Source of the DNA: Collimonas antrihumi
GTDB lineage: Bacteria > Pseudomonadota > Gammaproteobacteria > Burkholderiales > Burkholderiaceae_D
Length of the DNA stretch: 64,000 bases
Assembly: GCF_018304965.1 (NCBI RefSeq)
Contig: NZ_JAGQED010000013.1
Coordinates: forward strand, 43,177 to 107,176
Reading direction: 5' to 3'
Numbering within the stretch: the first letter of the stretch is position 1; each line of letters begins with the position of its first letter. Position numbers and translations under genes: made by a program. Shown piece by piece: positions 17,069 through 28,007 of the stretch. A model generated the notes under the pieces. It was not told the DNA's origin. It searched no databases and saw nothing but the letters and a program-made list of their open reading frames with translations.

Positions 17069-18397
17069 ATGAACACAAATAAATCGGATCAGGATCTGTC
17101 GGCATTCTGGATGCCATTCACCGCCAACCGGCAGTTCAAGGAGGCGCCGCGCATGTTCGTCTCGGCCAAGGGCATGTATTACCAGACCGCCGACGGCCGC
17201 TCGATACTGGATGCCACCGCCGGCCTGTGGTGCGTCAACGCCGGTCATTGCCGCGATGAAATTACCGCCGCCGTGACGCGCCAGATCGGTACGATGGATT
17301 ACGCGCCTTCGTTCCAGATGGGCCATCCGCTCGCGTTCGAAGCGGCGCGCAAGGTAGCCGGACTGATGCCGGCCGGACTGGATCGGATTTTCTTCACCAA
17401 CTCCGGTTCGGAAGCGGTCGACAGCGCGCTCAAGATTGCTCTGGCTTACCATCGCTCACGCGGTGAGGGCCAGCGTACCCGTTTCATCGGCCGCGAACGC
17501 GGTTATCACGGCGTCGGTTTCGGCGGCATCTCGGTCGGCGGCATTTTGAACAACCGCAAGGCGTTCTCGGGCAACCTGATGCCGGGCGTCGATCATTTGC
17601 AACACACGCTGAATATCGCAGAAGCCGGCTTCAGCCGTGGCCAGCCGGCCTGGGGTGCGCATCTGGCGGATGAGCTGGAACGCCTGGTTACGCTGCACGA
17701 CGCATCAACTATCGCCGCCGTCATCGTCGAACCTCTGGCAGGATCGACCGGTGTGCTAATTCCGCCGGTGGGTTATCTGGAGCGCTTGCGGGAACTGTGC
17801 ACCAAGCACGGCATCCTGCTGATTTTCGATGAAGTGATTACCGGTTTCGGCCGCCTCGGCGCCGCCACCGCCAGCGAATACTTCAAAGTCACGCCGGACC
17901 TGATCACGCTCGCCAAGGGCATCAACAACGCTGCGATTCCGATGGGCGCGGTGGCCGTCAAACGCGAGATCCACGATACGGTGGTGCAATCCGCCGCCGC
18001 CGGGGCGATCGAACTGATGCACGGTTATACCTATTCCGCCCATCCGGTGGCCGCAGCCGCCGCCATCGCTGCCCTCGATTTGTACAAGAGCGAGCAGCTG
18101 TTCGAGCGGGCGCGCGAGTTGTCGCCGCTGTTCGAGAAAGCCGCACACGGCGTGGCCGGCGCACCGCACGTCAAGGATATCCGCAACCTCGGCCTGGTGG
18201 CCGGCATTGAACTGGAGCCGCGGCCACAGGCACCGGGCGCGCGTGCCTACGAAGTGTTCCGCAAGTGCTATGAAAAGGGCGTAATGGTGCGCTACACCGG
18301 CGACATCCTGGCCTTCTCGCCACCGCTGATCGTAAAGCCCGAAGAAATCGAACGCATGTTCAGCACGGTGCGTGAAGCACTCAACGAAACAAAATAA
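17069..18397 (+). CDS. omega-amino acid--pyruvate aminotransferase
   Basis: 442 residues from the ATG at 17069; the frame extends upstream through the mocR promoter region, so the longer start is unlikely. Class III aminotransferase motifs: LDATAGLWCVNAGHC near 50, FFTNSGSEAVDSALK, IFDEVITGFGRLG and the PLP lysine in TLAKGINNAAIPMG near residue 284. This clade converts beta-alanine and pyruvate to malonate semialdehyde and alanine. Followed 40 bp later by methylmalonate-semialdehyde dehydrogenase, which would convert the product to acetyl-CoA. Cytosolic. Confidence 0.9.
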   Translation: MNTNKSDQDLSAFWMPFTANRQFKEAPRMFVSAKGMYYQTADGRSILDATAGLWCVNAGHCRDEITAAVTRQIGTMDYAPSFQMGHPLAFEAARKVAGLMPAGLDRIFFTNSGSEAVDSALKIALAYHRSRGEGQRTRFIGRERGYHGVGFGGISVGGILNNRKAFSGNLMPGVDHLQHTLNIAEAGFSRGQPAWGAHLADELERLVTLHDASTIAAVIVEPLAGSTGVLIPPVGYLERLRELCTKHGILLIFDEVITGFGRLGAATASEYFKVTPDLITLAKGINNAAIPMGAVAVKREIHDTVVQSAAAGAIELMHGYTYSAHPVAAAAAIAALDLYKSEQLFERARELSPLFEKAAHGVAGAPHVKDIRNLGLVAGIELEPRPQAPGARAYEVFRKCYEKGVMVRYTGDILAFSPPLIVKPEEIERMFSTVREALNETK

Positions 18398-18437
18398 CCG
18401 CAACCAAATAACTGAACCCAGATAAACGAGACAAGCC

Positions 18438-19937
18438 ATGAGTATTCCCCAAATCAATCATTTCATTTCCGGCGCCTCCGCGACCGGCCGCTCCGAGCGT
18501 TATTCCGACGTTTTCAATCCAGCCACCGGCGAAGTTGTCGGCCACGTTGCGCTGGCATCCGTGCAGGAAGTAGATAAAGCCGTCGCCGCCGCGCGTGCAG
18601 CATTTCCGGACTGGTCCGAGACTTCGCCGTTGCGTCGCGCCCGTGTCATGTTCAAGTTCAAGGAACTGCTGGAGCAGAATCACGACAAGCTGGCAGCCTT
18701 GATTACACGTGAACACGGCAAAGTGTTTTCGGACGCCAAAGGCGAAGTGGTGCGCGGTATCGAAGTGGTGGAATTCGCCTGCGGCATTCCGCACCTGCTG
18801 AAAACCAGCCACACCGACAATATCGGCGGCGGTATCGATAACTGGAACTTGCGCCAGCCGCTGGGCGTGGTGGCCGGCATCACGCCGTTCAACTTCCCGG
18901 TGATGGTGCCGATGTGGATGTTTCCGGTGGCGCTGGCATGCGGCAATTGCTTCATTCTGAAACCGTCCGAACGCGATCCTTCGGCCAGCCTGCTGATCGC
19001 CGACCTGCTCAAGCAGGCCGGTTTGCCTGACGGCGTGTTCAACGTGGTCCAAGGCGACAAGCTGGCAGTGGATGCATTGCTTGCGCATCCGGATGTACAA
19101 GCCATTTCCTTTGTCGGTTCAACCCCGATTGCAGAATACATTTACACCGAAGGCGCGCGCCGCGGCAAACGCGTGCAAGCGCTGGGCGGCGCCAAGAACC
19201 ATCTGGTGGTGATGCCGGATGCCGATCTGGATCAGGCGGTCGATGCCTTGATCGGCGCCGCCTACGGTTCCGCCGGCGAGCGCTGCATGGCGATTTCGGT
19301 GGCGGTTGCGGTGGGCGATGTCGCCGACCGCCTGGTGGAACGGCTGGCACAACGCGCTGCCGCGCTCAAGATCGGCAACGGCGATCAGGCCGACTCCGAA
19401 ATGGGTCCGCTGGTTACCGGCGCGCACAAGGCCAAGGTCGAGGCTTACATCGCCAAAGGTGTGGAAGAGGGCGCCAAGCTGCTGATCGACGGCCGCGGCT
19501 TGCGTGTTGCCGGCCATGAAAACGGTTTCTTCGTCGGCGGTACCTTGTTCGATCACGTCACGCCGGAGATGACCATCTACAAGGAAGAAATCTTCGGCCC
19601 GGTGCTGTCGGTAGTGCGTGTGCCCGACCTGGCCAGCGCGGTGGAGCTGATCAATGCCCATGAATTCGGCAACGGCGTTTCGTGCTTTACCAGCGACGGC
19701 GGTGTCGCCCGCGCTTTCGCACGGCAGATCCAGGTTGGCATGGTCGGCATCAATGTGCCGATTCCGGTGCCGATGGCGTGGCATTCCTTCGGCGGCTGGA
19801 AGCGTTCGCTGTTCGGCGATCACCATGCTTACGGCGAGGAAGGCATCCGCTTCTATACCCGCTACAAGAGCATCATGCAGCGCTGGCCGGATAGCATCGC
19901 CAAGGGTGCCGAGTTCACCATGCCTACGGCAAAGTAA
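18438..19937 (+). CDS. mmsA: CoA-acylating methylmalonate-semialdehyde dehydrogenase
   Basis: 499 residues, usual size. Aldehyde dehydrogenase motifs are intact: [20 protein letters not shown], the cofactor turn [12 protein letters not shown], and the catalytic cysteine in AGERCMAIS near residue 282. The C-terminal [20 protein letters not shown] is characteristic of MmsA. The enzyme oxidises malonate or methylmalonate semialdehyde to acetyl- or propionyl-CoA. Paired with the aminotransferase 40 bp upstream, it completes a beta-alanine degradation route; valine or inositol degradation genes are absent here. Confidence 0.94.
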   Translation: MSIPQINHFISGASATGRSERYSDVFNPATGEVVGHVALASVQEVDKAVAAARAAFPDWSETSPLRRARVMFKFKELLEQNHDKLAALITREHGKVFSDAKGEVVRGIEVVEFACGIPHLLKTSHTDNIGGGIDNWNLRQPLGVVAGITPFNFPVMVPMWMFPVALACGNCFILKPSERDPSASLLIADLLKQAGLPDGVFNVVQGDKLAVDALLAHPDVQAISFVGSTPIAEYIYTEGARRGKRVQALGGAKNHLVVMPDADLDQAVDALIGAAYGSAGERCMAISVAVAVGDVADRLVERLAQRAAALKIGNGDQADSEMGPLVTGAHKAKVEAYIAKGVEEGAKLLIDGRGLRVAGHENGFFVGGTLFDHVTPEMTIYKEEIFGPVLSVVRVPDLASAVELINAHEFGNGVSCFTSDGGVARAFARQIQVGMVGINVPIPVPMAWHSFGGWKRSLFGDHHAYGEEGIRFYTRYKSIMQRWPDSIAKGAEFTMPTAK

Positions 19938-19960
19938 GTAGCTAAGCAAGTCGGACTATC

Positions 19961-19996
19961 GTCGCCAGCCGCCACGTTGCGTGGCGAACGGCGGCG
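19961..19996. terminator. GC-rich hairpin between convergent mmsA and cysS-like genes
   Basis: TCGCCAGCCGCCAC pairs with GTGGCGAACGGCGGCGA with mismatches around a GTTGC loop. There is no T run, so it may act as a weak or rho-assisted bidirectional terminator. Confidence 0.4.
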
Positions 19997-19999
19997 ATT

Positions 20000-21379
20000 C
20001 TAGTTTTCACAAGGTTTAAGCGTTGAGCCGGAAGCATTGTCTTCCACCATAAATCCATGCGCCTTTATTTCCAGGCGTAAGCGGTCGGCCTCTTGCCACT
20101 GCCGCATTTCCCGTGCAGCCTGGCGTTGTCTGGCCAACGCCTCCACCACTTCGGGTATCTCATAGCTGGCCGGAATCCAGCCATCCAGATCAAGCCCCAG
20201 AACTTGATCCATCTCACGCAATGTCGCTTTGCATATTGCAGTGCCGGTCTCGCTACGCACCAACTCCCACACGATAGCCAATGCGCGCGGGAGATTCAGG
20301 TCGTTGTTGATTTCATCGCGGAAGCGGGTTAGCCATGTGTGGTCGATCTGCTCCCCATCTGGCCAGCGATGGTAAGCCTCTCTCAAGCGTTGCAAACCGG
20401 TTGCCGCGGCTTGCAAGCCATCCCAGCTAAATTCCAACTGACTCCGGTAGTGCGCCATCAGGCACAAATAGCGATATGCAAGGGGGTCGATTCCTTGGTC
20501 GATCAATGTCTGCAGACGCAGGAAATCACCGCCGGACTTCGACATTTTTTCGCTGCCTGTCTGCAGGAAATAGCCATGCATCCAGAAATTCGCAAGGCGG
20601 GTGCCGTGGCATGCTTCGGTCTGCGCGATCTCATTGCTGTGATGGACGGCGATATGGTCTTCGCCGCCGCAATGGATATCAAACCAGGTGCCGAGATGGG
20701 CTGCCGACATCGCCGAACACTCGATGTGCCAGCCGGGAAAACCGCGGCCCCAGGGACTATTCCATTCCATCTGGCGGCGGGAGTCTGCGGGGCTGAATTT
20801 CCACAGGGCGAAATCGGTAATACTGCGCTTCTCTCCCAAGGCCACGCGCGCACCGGCCTGCAGAGCGGTGCGGTCAAGCCTGGCCAGCCAGCCATAATCG
20901 CTTTGCCGGCTGGTGTCGAAGTAGATACCATCCTGGGTGCGATAGGTATAGCCCTTCTCTTCCAGTTTCTGGATAAAGGTGATTTGCTCGGGCAGATATT
21001 CGGTGGCGCGGCACCAGGTGGCTGGTTCCAGCAAATTCAGGGCACGAAAATCCGCCATGAACGCTGCGCTATAAAACGCTGCGATTTCCCAGGCGCTCTT
21101 GCCGCTGCGCCGGCTACCTTTTTCCATCTTGTCTTCACCGTCGTCGGCATCTGAAACCAGATGGCCGACGTCGGTGATATTGACCACATGCTGCACCTGA
21201 TAATGATTGAAGCTCAACGTACGCCGTAACAAATCTTCGAAAATATAGGTGCGCAGGTTGCCGATATGGGCATAGTCGTAAACCGTCGGGCCGCAGCAGT
21301 ACAAACCGACGCGCCCCGCCGTAATACTTTCAAAGCGCCGGACGCGACGCTCCCAGCTATCGTACAGATGGAGTTCCAT
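20000..21379 (-). CDS. cysS: cysteine--tRNA ligase, divergent type
   Basis: 459 residues from the ATG at 21379 (MELHLYDSWERRV). All class I catalytic motifs are intact: AHIGN near residue 38 (HIGH) and KMSKS near 277, plus zinc ligands in CCGPTVYDYAH, WHIECS and HHSNEIAQ. It differs from the housekeeping proteobacterial enzyme: NITDVGHLVSDADDGEDKME replaces the usual NITDIDDKII, and after KMSKS it reads GGDFLRLQTLIDQGIDPLAY. These features resemble CysRS of Gram-positive or archaeal type and of secondary copies. It may be an extra, transferred cysS; whether the genome has another cannot be seen. Confidence 0.85.
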   Translation of the reverse strand: MELHLYDSWERRVRRFESITAGRVGLYCCGPTVYDYAHIGNLRTYIFEDLLRRTLSFNHYQVQHVVNITDVGHLVSDADDGEDKMEKGSRRSGKSAWEIAAFYSAAFMADFRALNLLEPATWCRATEYLPEQITFIQKLEEKGYTYRTQDGIYFDTSRQSDYGWLARLDRTALQAGARVALGEKRSITDFALWKFSPADSRRQMEWNSPWGRGFPGWHIECSAMSAAHLGTWFDIHCGGEDHIAVHHSNEIAQTEACHGTRLANFWMHGYFLQTGSEKMSKSGGDFLRLQTLIDQGIDPLAYRYLCLMAHYRSQLEFSWDGLQAAATGLQRLREAYHRWPDGEQIDHTWLTRFRDEINNDLNLPRALAIVWELVRSETGTAICKATLREMDQVLGLDLDGWIPASYEIPEVVEALARQRQAAREMRQWQEADRLRLEIKAHGFMVEDNASGSTLKPCEN

Positions 21380-21673
21380 GCCGTTTTTTTTCAAAAAATT
21401 AACTAGACAGGCTAGATGAGCCAGCGAAAAACAAGTTGGCCATAAGTTGGCCAAATACAGACCACATGCGGGTCAGCGAACCGGAAGAAATCAGGCGCGC
21501 TGCATTGACAGCGTGCAGCAACAACATGAGCAGTGCGTGCAGACGTGGCGGGGTGAGGAGATGATGAATTGCGTAAGCATCGCTTATACTAACTTGCAGC
21601 GCTTTGCCGGGTCAACCCTCAACGCGGGATCAGGCTAGCGCGCCAACGTTAACTCTATCCGGAGCAATCTACG

Positions 21674-22651
<978 letters not shown>

Positions 22652-22655
22652 GCAG

Positions 22656-23372
22656 TTACTGACAAGCCGCCGCATTGCAGACATTGCGATCGGCGGCGGA
22701 CGATTTCAGATTGGTTTGCGCGGCGTTGTTGTTATTGCCCTTGAACTGATTATTACTGAAACTGGATCGGCCAAAAGCCGCAAGCCCCAGCATCTGATTG
22801 CCACGCATCACATTGCTGCGCACCTTCAGATCGACGCCGAAGATGCCATCACCACCGTTACCTTCGGCCACGCTGTTGCTGATGGAGCCGCCAAAGAACA
22901 CCGCACCGCCATGGCCGTTCCGGTTAACGACTATATGGTCGAGACTAACCGAATTGGTTTCCAGGTAGACACCGTAATTCCCCATGCCCTGGATAATCCC
23001 GTTCCTGATTGCGATCCCGTTGCGACCAACCGCATGTATGCCATTCCCGACACCGCTCGGCCAGCAAGGCGCCGGCAATTGCTGGCACCGCGTCGGCCCT
23101 TGGATGACGTGGCCGTTCAGGTCCAGGGTAACGTTGTCGGCATTGATCTCGATCGCCGTGGTGTTGGCGTCAGGTACTTTCAAGTTGCCGGACAGCCGGT
23201 AATGTCCCGCTTGTTCGATGACGACCAGGAAGCCCGGTTTGTCGGCACGGCCGGGATCGATCACGGTCACCGGGCCGGCGGCCGCGCTGATGCCGGGAAC
23301 CAGTTGCAGGGCGAACAACGCCAACCCTGGAAGTTGCGTCAAGATTCGGTTACGCATAGCTTGATTAAGCAT
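22656..23372 (-). CDS. secreted right-handed parallel beta-helix protein
   Basis: 238 residues with a signal peptide ending near ISAAAG (about residue 32). The mature part consists of short beta-helix coils: NADNVTLDLNGHVIQG, RNGIAIRNGIIQGMGNYGVY, SVSLDHIVVNRNGHGG and so on, like periplasmic NosD/pectate-lyase-fold proteins. Two cysteine pairs occur (CQQLPAPC and CNAAAC). No catalytic residues can be assigned. An alternative ATG lies five codons downstream. Confidence 0.75.
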   Translation of the reverse strand: MLNQAMRNRILTQLPGLALFALQLVPGISAAAGPVTVIDPGRADKPGFLVVIEQAGHYRLSGNLKVPDANTTAIEINADNVTLDLNGHVIQGPTRCQQLPAPCWPSGVGNGIHAVGRNGIAIRNGIIQGMGNYGVYLETNSVSLDHIVVNRNGHGGAVFFGGSISNSVAEGNGGDGIFGVDLKVRSNVMRGNQMLGLAAFGRSSFSNNQFKGNNNNAAQTNLKSSAADRNVCNAAACQ

Positions 23373-23408
23373 GATACTGACCCGCCTTTCTGCGCCGGCC
23401 TGGTTGCA

Positions 23409-23780
23409 TTATTCCTGGCTCGCTGTCTCTGATTCGCTGGAGAAAATCGACAATTTCAATGGCCGTACCGCGCCCATCCAGATGGCATGATCGCGATGAT
23501 CCAGCAGATCGTCGCCGCTCAATGGATGGATAAACACCACCAGCCCCGCACGATGCAAGGCCAGCCATGGAATCAACTCGCCAAACACGACCGGTTCGAA
23601 CGCCAGCTGACAACTCCAGTCCGGATGCGGCCCGACCGGTCGTTGATGAACCCGGCCCATGGTTAACGTAAACCGCCGCGCCGCCTCCTCGCACAAGGCT
23701 TGCGCCTGCGCCAGGGTGGTTGCATCGAAATAGATGTGGGCGTGATAGCCGGTGATGCGCGGCTCGGGCGATTCAGTCAT
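23409..23780 (-). CDS. DOPA 4,5-dioxygenase family protein
   Basis: 123 residues, normal for this small family (PF08883). Conserved histidines are visible in GYHAHIYFD, VHQRPVGPHPDW, FIHPLSGDD and HRDHAIWMG, which form the metal site in family members. Fungal and plant homologues cleave DOPA; bacterial members act on catechol-type compounds or are uncharacterised. It is upstream of the beta-helix gene on the same strand with a 36-bp gap, which may be chance. Confidence 0.85.
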   Translation of the reverse strand: MTESPEPRITGYHAHIYFDATTLAQAQALCEEAARRFTLTMGRVHQRPVGPHPDWSCQLAFEPVVFGELIPWLALHRAGLVVFIHPLSGDDLLDHRDHAIWMGAVRPLKLSIFSSESETASQE

Positions 23781-24083
23781 GCAGGAAGCTCCGGGGAGGT
23801 GTTGTAAGAATTCAAGAGTTGCGAACGGATCTGGTCGGCAGTGAATTTTTTGTAATATTCCAGATCAAGAATACTCTTTTTCTACAGCCTGCGAAATCTC
23901 ATGGGAAAGTGACAAGCCTAACTTGTCTTTCTGATCATCATCGACTGCTGCAACCATAATCGTCAGGCAATCGTCCGGCGGAAATAATGCAGCCTCTGTA
24001 CGGTGACGTACTTAACTTTTGGGTTAAGGCAGGTAATCTCATCCCATAAACCCAGATTCAAGCGTTGCGCAGCAAATTATCTA
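23781..24083. other. 303-bp intergenic region
   Basis: Promoter space for the divergent dioxygenase and AI-2E transporter genes. No further gene, repeat or clear operator seen. Confidence 0.5.
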
Positions 24084-25340
24084 ATGAAACCACCAATCGC
24101 CCATGCAGCCGCAGTTGTAGTAACAGAAGCAAGCGCCAACGATGCGCCTGAGCATGTATCTGCGGGTGTGTCCGAGGATGGGCCGAATACAAGCGCGGCA
24201 GCCGACCCCGTAATGATCGGGCCGCTGGCGTCATTTTCCCCTGTCGGCTCGACCAATGTCCGCAATCTTTGCCTGCGAATACTTACCGTATTGGCATTGG
24301 TGTTTGCCCTGCAATGGGCGCGCAGTTTCCTGGTCCCTTTGCTGTTCGGCATTTTCATTGCCTACACCTTGAATCCTTTGGTGGCTTGCCTGGAGCGTAT
24401 CCGTATCCCGCGTTTAATCGGCACTTGCGTCGTGATGGCGACCTTGCTGCTTGGCTTGGGGCAGGTTGCCTATTCTTTACGCGGTGAATTCCAATCGATT
24501 GTCGAGCGCCTGCCAGCCGCAGCCCATCAATTATCGCGCGCCATGGTCAGCATACAAGCCAAGACACAGGACGGAGGGACCAGCACTATCCAGAAAATGC
24601 AGGCCGCAGCGAACGAAATCCAAACCGCCGCCGGCCAGGCAGCTGGCGTACGGCCGGATAACAAACGCCAGGCTAGTCCGGCGCCGCCATCGTTTCAATT
24701 GGGCGAATGGCTTTGGACCGGATCGATGGGCGCGATGCTGTTCATGGGGCAGGTGCTGATGGTGGTTTTCCTGGTCTTTTTTCTCTTGCTGTCCGGCGAC
24801 ACCTTCAAACGCAAGCTGGTTAAACTGACCGGGCCGTCTTTAGCCAACAAAAAGATCGCCGTCAATATCCTGCTCGAGATCAATACCTCGATCCAGAATT
24901 ACATGTTCATGCTGCTGGTGACGAATGCCTTGCTGGCGACCATGATGTGGGTAGTATTTCGCTGGGTCGGGCTGGAAAATGCCGGCGCCTGGGCGGTAGC
25001 CGGCGGCTTCTTGCATATCATTCCGTACTTCGGCCCGCTGCTGATCGCCGTCGCCACCGGCTTGACCGCGTTCATGCAGTTTCAATCGTTTTCGATGATG
25101 TTGCTGGTGTCGGCATCGACCCTGGCTATCGCCACGCTGATCGGCACGTTCGTGACGACCTGGATGACTGGCAGGATCGCCAAAATGAATGCGGCGGCGG
25201 TATTTATCGGGCTGCTTTTCTGGGGATGGCTGTGGGGAATATGGGGCCTGCTGCTCGGCATTCCGATCATTGTCATCGTCAAAGTCATCGCCAAACGTGT
25301 CGATGGCATGCATGCGGTGGCCGAGCTGCTGGGTGACTAA
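24084..25340 (+). CDS. AI-2E family (PerM/UPF0118) transporter
   Basis: 418 residues from the ATG at 24084; the frame is open back to 24003. About 50 polar residues precede two helices, then an amphipathic soluble stretch (about 150-225) and a C-terminal set of helices with FLHIIPYFGPLLIAV, the most conserved motif of the family, and LFWGWLWGIWGLLLGIPI. Members export AI-2, act as Na+/H+ antiporters or are permeases of unknown substrate, so the family name should not be taken as function. Confidence 0.88.
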   Translation: MKPPIAHAAAVVVTEASANDAPEHVSAGVSEDGPNTSAAADPVMIGPLASFSPVGSTNVRNLCLRILTVLALVFALQWARSFLVPLLFGIFIAYTLNPLVACLERIRIPRLIGTCVVMATLLLGLGQVAYSLRGEFQSIVERLPAAAHQLSRAMVSIQAKTQDGGTSTIQKMQAAANEIQTAAGQAAGVRPDNKRQASPAPPSFQLGEWLWTGSMGAMLFMGQVLMVVFLVFFLLLSGDTFKRKLVKLTGPSLANKKIAVNILLEINTSIQNYMFMLLVTNALLATMMWVVFRWVGLENAGAWAVAGGFLHIIPYFGPLLIAVATGLTAFMQFQSFSMMLLVSASTLAIATLIGTFVTTWMTGRIAKMNAAAVFIGLLFWGWLWGIWGLLLGIPIIVIVKVIAKRVDGMHAVAELLGD

Positions 25341-25382
25341 ACGGAAATCCGCCGGCTATCCACCTATCCGCCGAATAAAAAA

Positions 25383-25417
25383 ATACGGCATCCTCAGATG
25401 GATGCCGTATCTGTGTT
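25383..25417 (-). terminator. terminator of the YSC84-family gene
   Basis: ATACGGCATCC (25383-25393) and GGATGCCGTAT (25400-25410) form a perfect 11-bp stem with a 6-base loop. On the minus strand it is followed by a run of seven T (25376-25382 as A), so it stops transcripts from the lipoprotein gene; it may also serve the convergent transporter gene. Confidence 0.85.
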
Positions 25418-25457
25418 GCGTCTACAGTATTGCAGGTACTGATTTACCGGTATTGAT

Positions 25458-26048
25458 TTAGAGCGAAATCTTCGAGATCTTCGCGCCTTGCAGTGATACA
25501 CCGGCAATCAATCCGCCATTGGTCGTGACAAAGCCAACAATAGGCTGCTGCGCTGTATTGGTGTCTATGCTGCCGTTGGCGCCGATATTAGCCAGCGCCA
25601 CGGTGGCGTCAGCACCCACCGTCCAGCCATTGCTGCTACGGAATTTATCAAGAGCATCCTGCGTCATGAATAACAAGATGATCGCTTTCGATTGCGCACC
25701 GGCCTGGAAACCAATCGAACCTGCCGTGGTGCTGTAGTAGCTTTCGGTGCGGCCACCGACGCGCAGTGCGCCCTTGCCATATTCAGCACCGAGCACAAAA
25801 CTGGCTTGCAGCACTTCCGGGAACACCAGCACGCCCTTGGCCCGGGCTACCAGCTCGCGCGAAGCGGGTGCGGTCTGATACAGTTTGGATAAAGTGACAT
25901 CCACACCCGCATTCATATCGGTGCGGCTGGTTTTGGAGCTTGCATCGTGGCCCGGCATGGTGGTGGTGCAACCGGCAAATGTGAGACTGGCCATGGCGAC
26001 CGCGATAGCTGCAAGTCCCTTGGAAGGGAAAGAGGAATTTTTTCGCAT
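25458..26048 (-). CDS. YSC84-related lipoprotein
   Basis: 196 residues from the ATG at 26048, chosen because GGAG lies six to seven bases upstream; longer starts exist to 26165. Lipoprotein signal with lipobox TFAGC near residue 30, giving a lipid-anchored protein. The remainder matches the Ysc84 actin-binding/SYLF lipid-binding domain: LVARAKGVLVFPEVLQASFV, GAEYGKGALRVGG, SIGFQAGAQSKAIILLFM. Bacterial members are periplasmic or outer-membrane proteins of unknown role. Confidence 0.88.
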   Translation of the reverse strand: MRKNSSFPSKGLAAIAVAMASLTFAGCTTTMPGHDASSKTSRTDMNAGVDVTLSKLYQTAPASRELVARAKGVLVFPEVLQASFVLGAEYGKGALRVGGRTESYYSTTAGSIGFQAGAQSKAIILLFMTQDALDKFRSSNGWTVGADATVALANIGANGSIDTNTAQQPIVGFVTTNGGLIAGVSLQGAKISKISL

Positions 26049-26311
26049 TTTTTTCTCCATCAAAGCAATAACGATTAAATAACTTTGCAAGTTACATATT
26101 GCAAAGTACATGTATAAACCCGCATTTCTGACTGAGCTTCCATAACCTCCCAGCGCCTGACGCAATCATGATTAAACTGTAGACGGCATGTAAGATTACA
26201 TCTGTTCGGTAGCACACATTCAAATGACTATTGGTTACTTACCTGACCCACCGTACCCCTGGCCTTTGATTCTTGACCACAGCAAGCTTCGACTACAGCG
26301 AGGAACCCGTA

Positions 26312-26788
26312 ATGAGCGGCACCACCAACAACCCCACCTCACAGCCCACGCTGTACCTGGACGACCTTAAAGTCGGCGACCGCTTCATAAGTGCCGAACA
26401 TGCACTGGACGAACAGCAAATCCTCGCATTTGCCCGCCAATTCGATCCCCAGCCTTTCCATTTGAGCGACGAAGCCGCCAAGAACACCATGTTTGGCGGA
26501 CTGGCGGCCAGCGGCTGGCATACCGCAGCTATCACCATGCGCTTGCTGGTCACCAGCGGCATGCCGCTGCAAGACGGTCTCATCGGCGCCGGCGGCGAAA
26601 TCAGCTGGCCGCAGCCGACCCGCGCCAGCGACATCCTGCATGTGGAAAGCGAGATCATGGAAATTACGCCTTCCCGCTCGCGTCCGGAACGCGGCATGGT
26701 CAAGCTGCGCAGCGAGACCCGCAACCAGCGCGGCGAGGTGCTGCAGCTGTTCGTATCCAAACTGGTGGTATGGCGCAAGCCGGCATGA
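26312..26788 (+). CDS. MaoC-family dehydratase
   Basis: 158 residues from the ATG at 26312, preceded by GAGGA. The hot-dog fold hydratase motif is clear: FARQFDPQPFHLSDEAAK (Asp and His of the R-hydratase dyad) then GGLAASGWHTAAI. Such enzymes hydrate enoyl-CoA or related thioesters. It stands 92 bp before a VOC-family gene on the same strand; no other fatty acid genes are near, so the substrate is open. Confidence 0.9.
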   Translation: MSGTTNNPTSQPTLYLDDLKVGDRFISAEHALDEQQILAFARQFDPQPFHLSDEAAKNTMFGGLAASGWHTAAITMRLLVTSGMPLQDGLIGAGGEISWPQPTRASDILHVESEIMEITPSRSRPERGMVKLRSETRNQRGEVLQLFVSKLVVWRKPA

Positions 26789-26880
26789 ATGCGGCCTCAG
26801 ACTGCATTGCCAGAATAGACAGGGGCTGCGCGGATTCGTTGATTTGCGGTCTACAATAAAATTTTTGAGCGAGCGCCAAG

Positions 26881-27288
26881 ATGATACGTATTCGTGAAAT
26901 CGACCACCTGGTATTGCGTGTGACCGACCTTGACCGGATGCTGGGTTTTTACTGCGACGCGCTTGGGTGCAGCATTGACCGCCGAGTGGACAGCATTGGC
27001 CTGGTGCAACTTCGGGCCGGCAGTGCCATGCTCGACCTGGTGCCGGTAGACGGCAAACTTGGCAGCGCAGGCGGCGCCGCGCCGGGCAAGGAAGGCCGCA
27101 ACCTGGACCATTTCTGCTTTCGCGTCGAACCCTTCGATGAAGCTGCGATTCGTGCCCACCTCGCCGCCAACGGCGTGGCAGCTGGCGAGCTTGCCTCAAG
27201 AAACGGCGCGGAAGGAGAAGGCCCCTCGATCTACATCACTGATCCCGAGGGTAATGTGGTCGAGCTCAAGGGGCCGCCGTATGCCTGA
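26881..27288 (+). CDS. VOC-family (glyoxalase/dioxygenase fold) protein
   Basis: 135 residues. Begins IREIDHLVLRVTDLDRMLGF, with the first metal-ligand His in DHLV; the second module has LDHFCFRVEPFDE and ends YITDPEGNVVELKGPP with the metal-ligand Glu. This is the standard single VOC domain of glyoxalase-like enzymes. Exact reaction unknown. Confidence 0.9.
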   Translation: MIRIREIDHLVLRVTDLDRMLGFYCDALGCSIDRRVDSIGLVQLRAGSAMLDLVPVDGKLGSAGGAAPGKEGRNLDHFCFRVEPFDEAAIRAHLAANGVAAGELASRNGAEGEGPSIYITDPEGNVVELKGPPYA

Positions 27289-27410
27289 ATGCCAAGATTG
27301 ATGCGCCTCACCTTTGCTTGCCAGCTTATTTGCCAGCTAAAACAACGAAAAAGCACATGCTTTCCGAAATAGCTGGATGCTGGTTATAATCAGCGGCAAA
27401 GGTGAAGAAA

Positions 27411-27983
27411 ATGAATTCCCATATTCTGACTCTGGATATCGCAGGTAATCCGTTCGACTGGATTTCGCCACAAGATGCTGTGCTCTATTATGCGAGCGGG
27501 AAGGTGGCTTGGGAACTCGGCGATGACGACATCGTCTTTCGCGGCGGTTACTCCCGCACCGGCGTGCAATCGCGCATCGCCGTCAAACCTATCATCGCCA
27601 TCGCCGGCAGCGCCATCATGGCGCGCATGCTGCACCTGGAACTGCCGCTGGGCCACCACAACGATCTGCTGTTCAAACGCGACCGCTACACTTGCGCCTA
27701 CTGCGGCGGCCACTTCCCCCACAACGAACTATCGCGCGATCACATCCATGCGCGTTCCCACGGCGGCAAAGATACCTGGATGAATTGCGTCACCGCTTGC
27801 AAGGACTGCAACCAGGAAAAGGGCAACAAGCCGCTGGAAAGCTTTCGCCCGCTGCTGTATGTGCCTTATGTGCCATGCCGTGCGGAGCACTATCTGCTCA
27901 GCGGCAGAAACGTCCTGGCCGACCAGCATGACTACCTGGCGGCCAGGCTGCCCAAGCACAGCCGGCTGCGCGAGCTCAACTGA
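27411..27983 (+). CDS. HNH endonuclease family protein
   Basis: 190 residues from the ATG at 27411, which has AGGTGA at five bases; the GTG at 27402 is less likely. The HNH core is complete: CAYCGG (first CxxC), LSRDHIHARSHGGKDTWMN with the catalytic His, then CVTACKDCNQEKGNKPLE (second CxxC). The N-terminal 90 residues resemble the domain found in single chromosomal betaproteobacterial HNH proteins. Biological role unknown; no methyltransferase partner is adjacent. Confidence 0.9.
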   Translation: MNSHILTLDIAGNPFDWISPQDAVLYYASGKVAWELGDDDIVFRGGYSRTGVQSRIAVKPIIAIAGSAIMARMLHLELPLGHHNDLLFKRDRYTCAYCGGHFPHNELSRDHIHARSHGGKDTWMNCVTACKDCNQEKGNKPLESFRPLLYVPYVPCRAEHYLLSGRNVLADQHDYLAARLPKHSRLRELN

Positions 27984-28007
27984 AATTGCCACTGAGGTTG
28001 CATCAAC

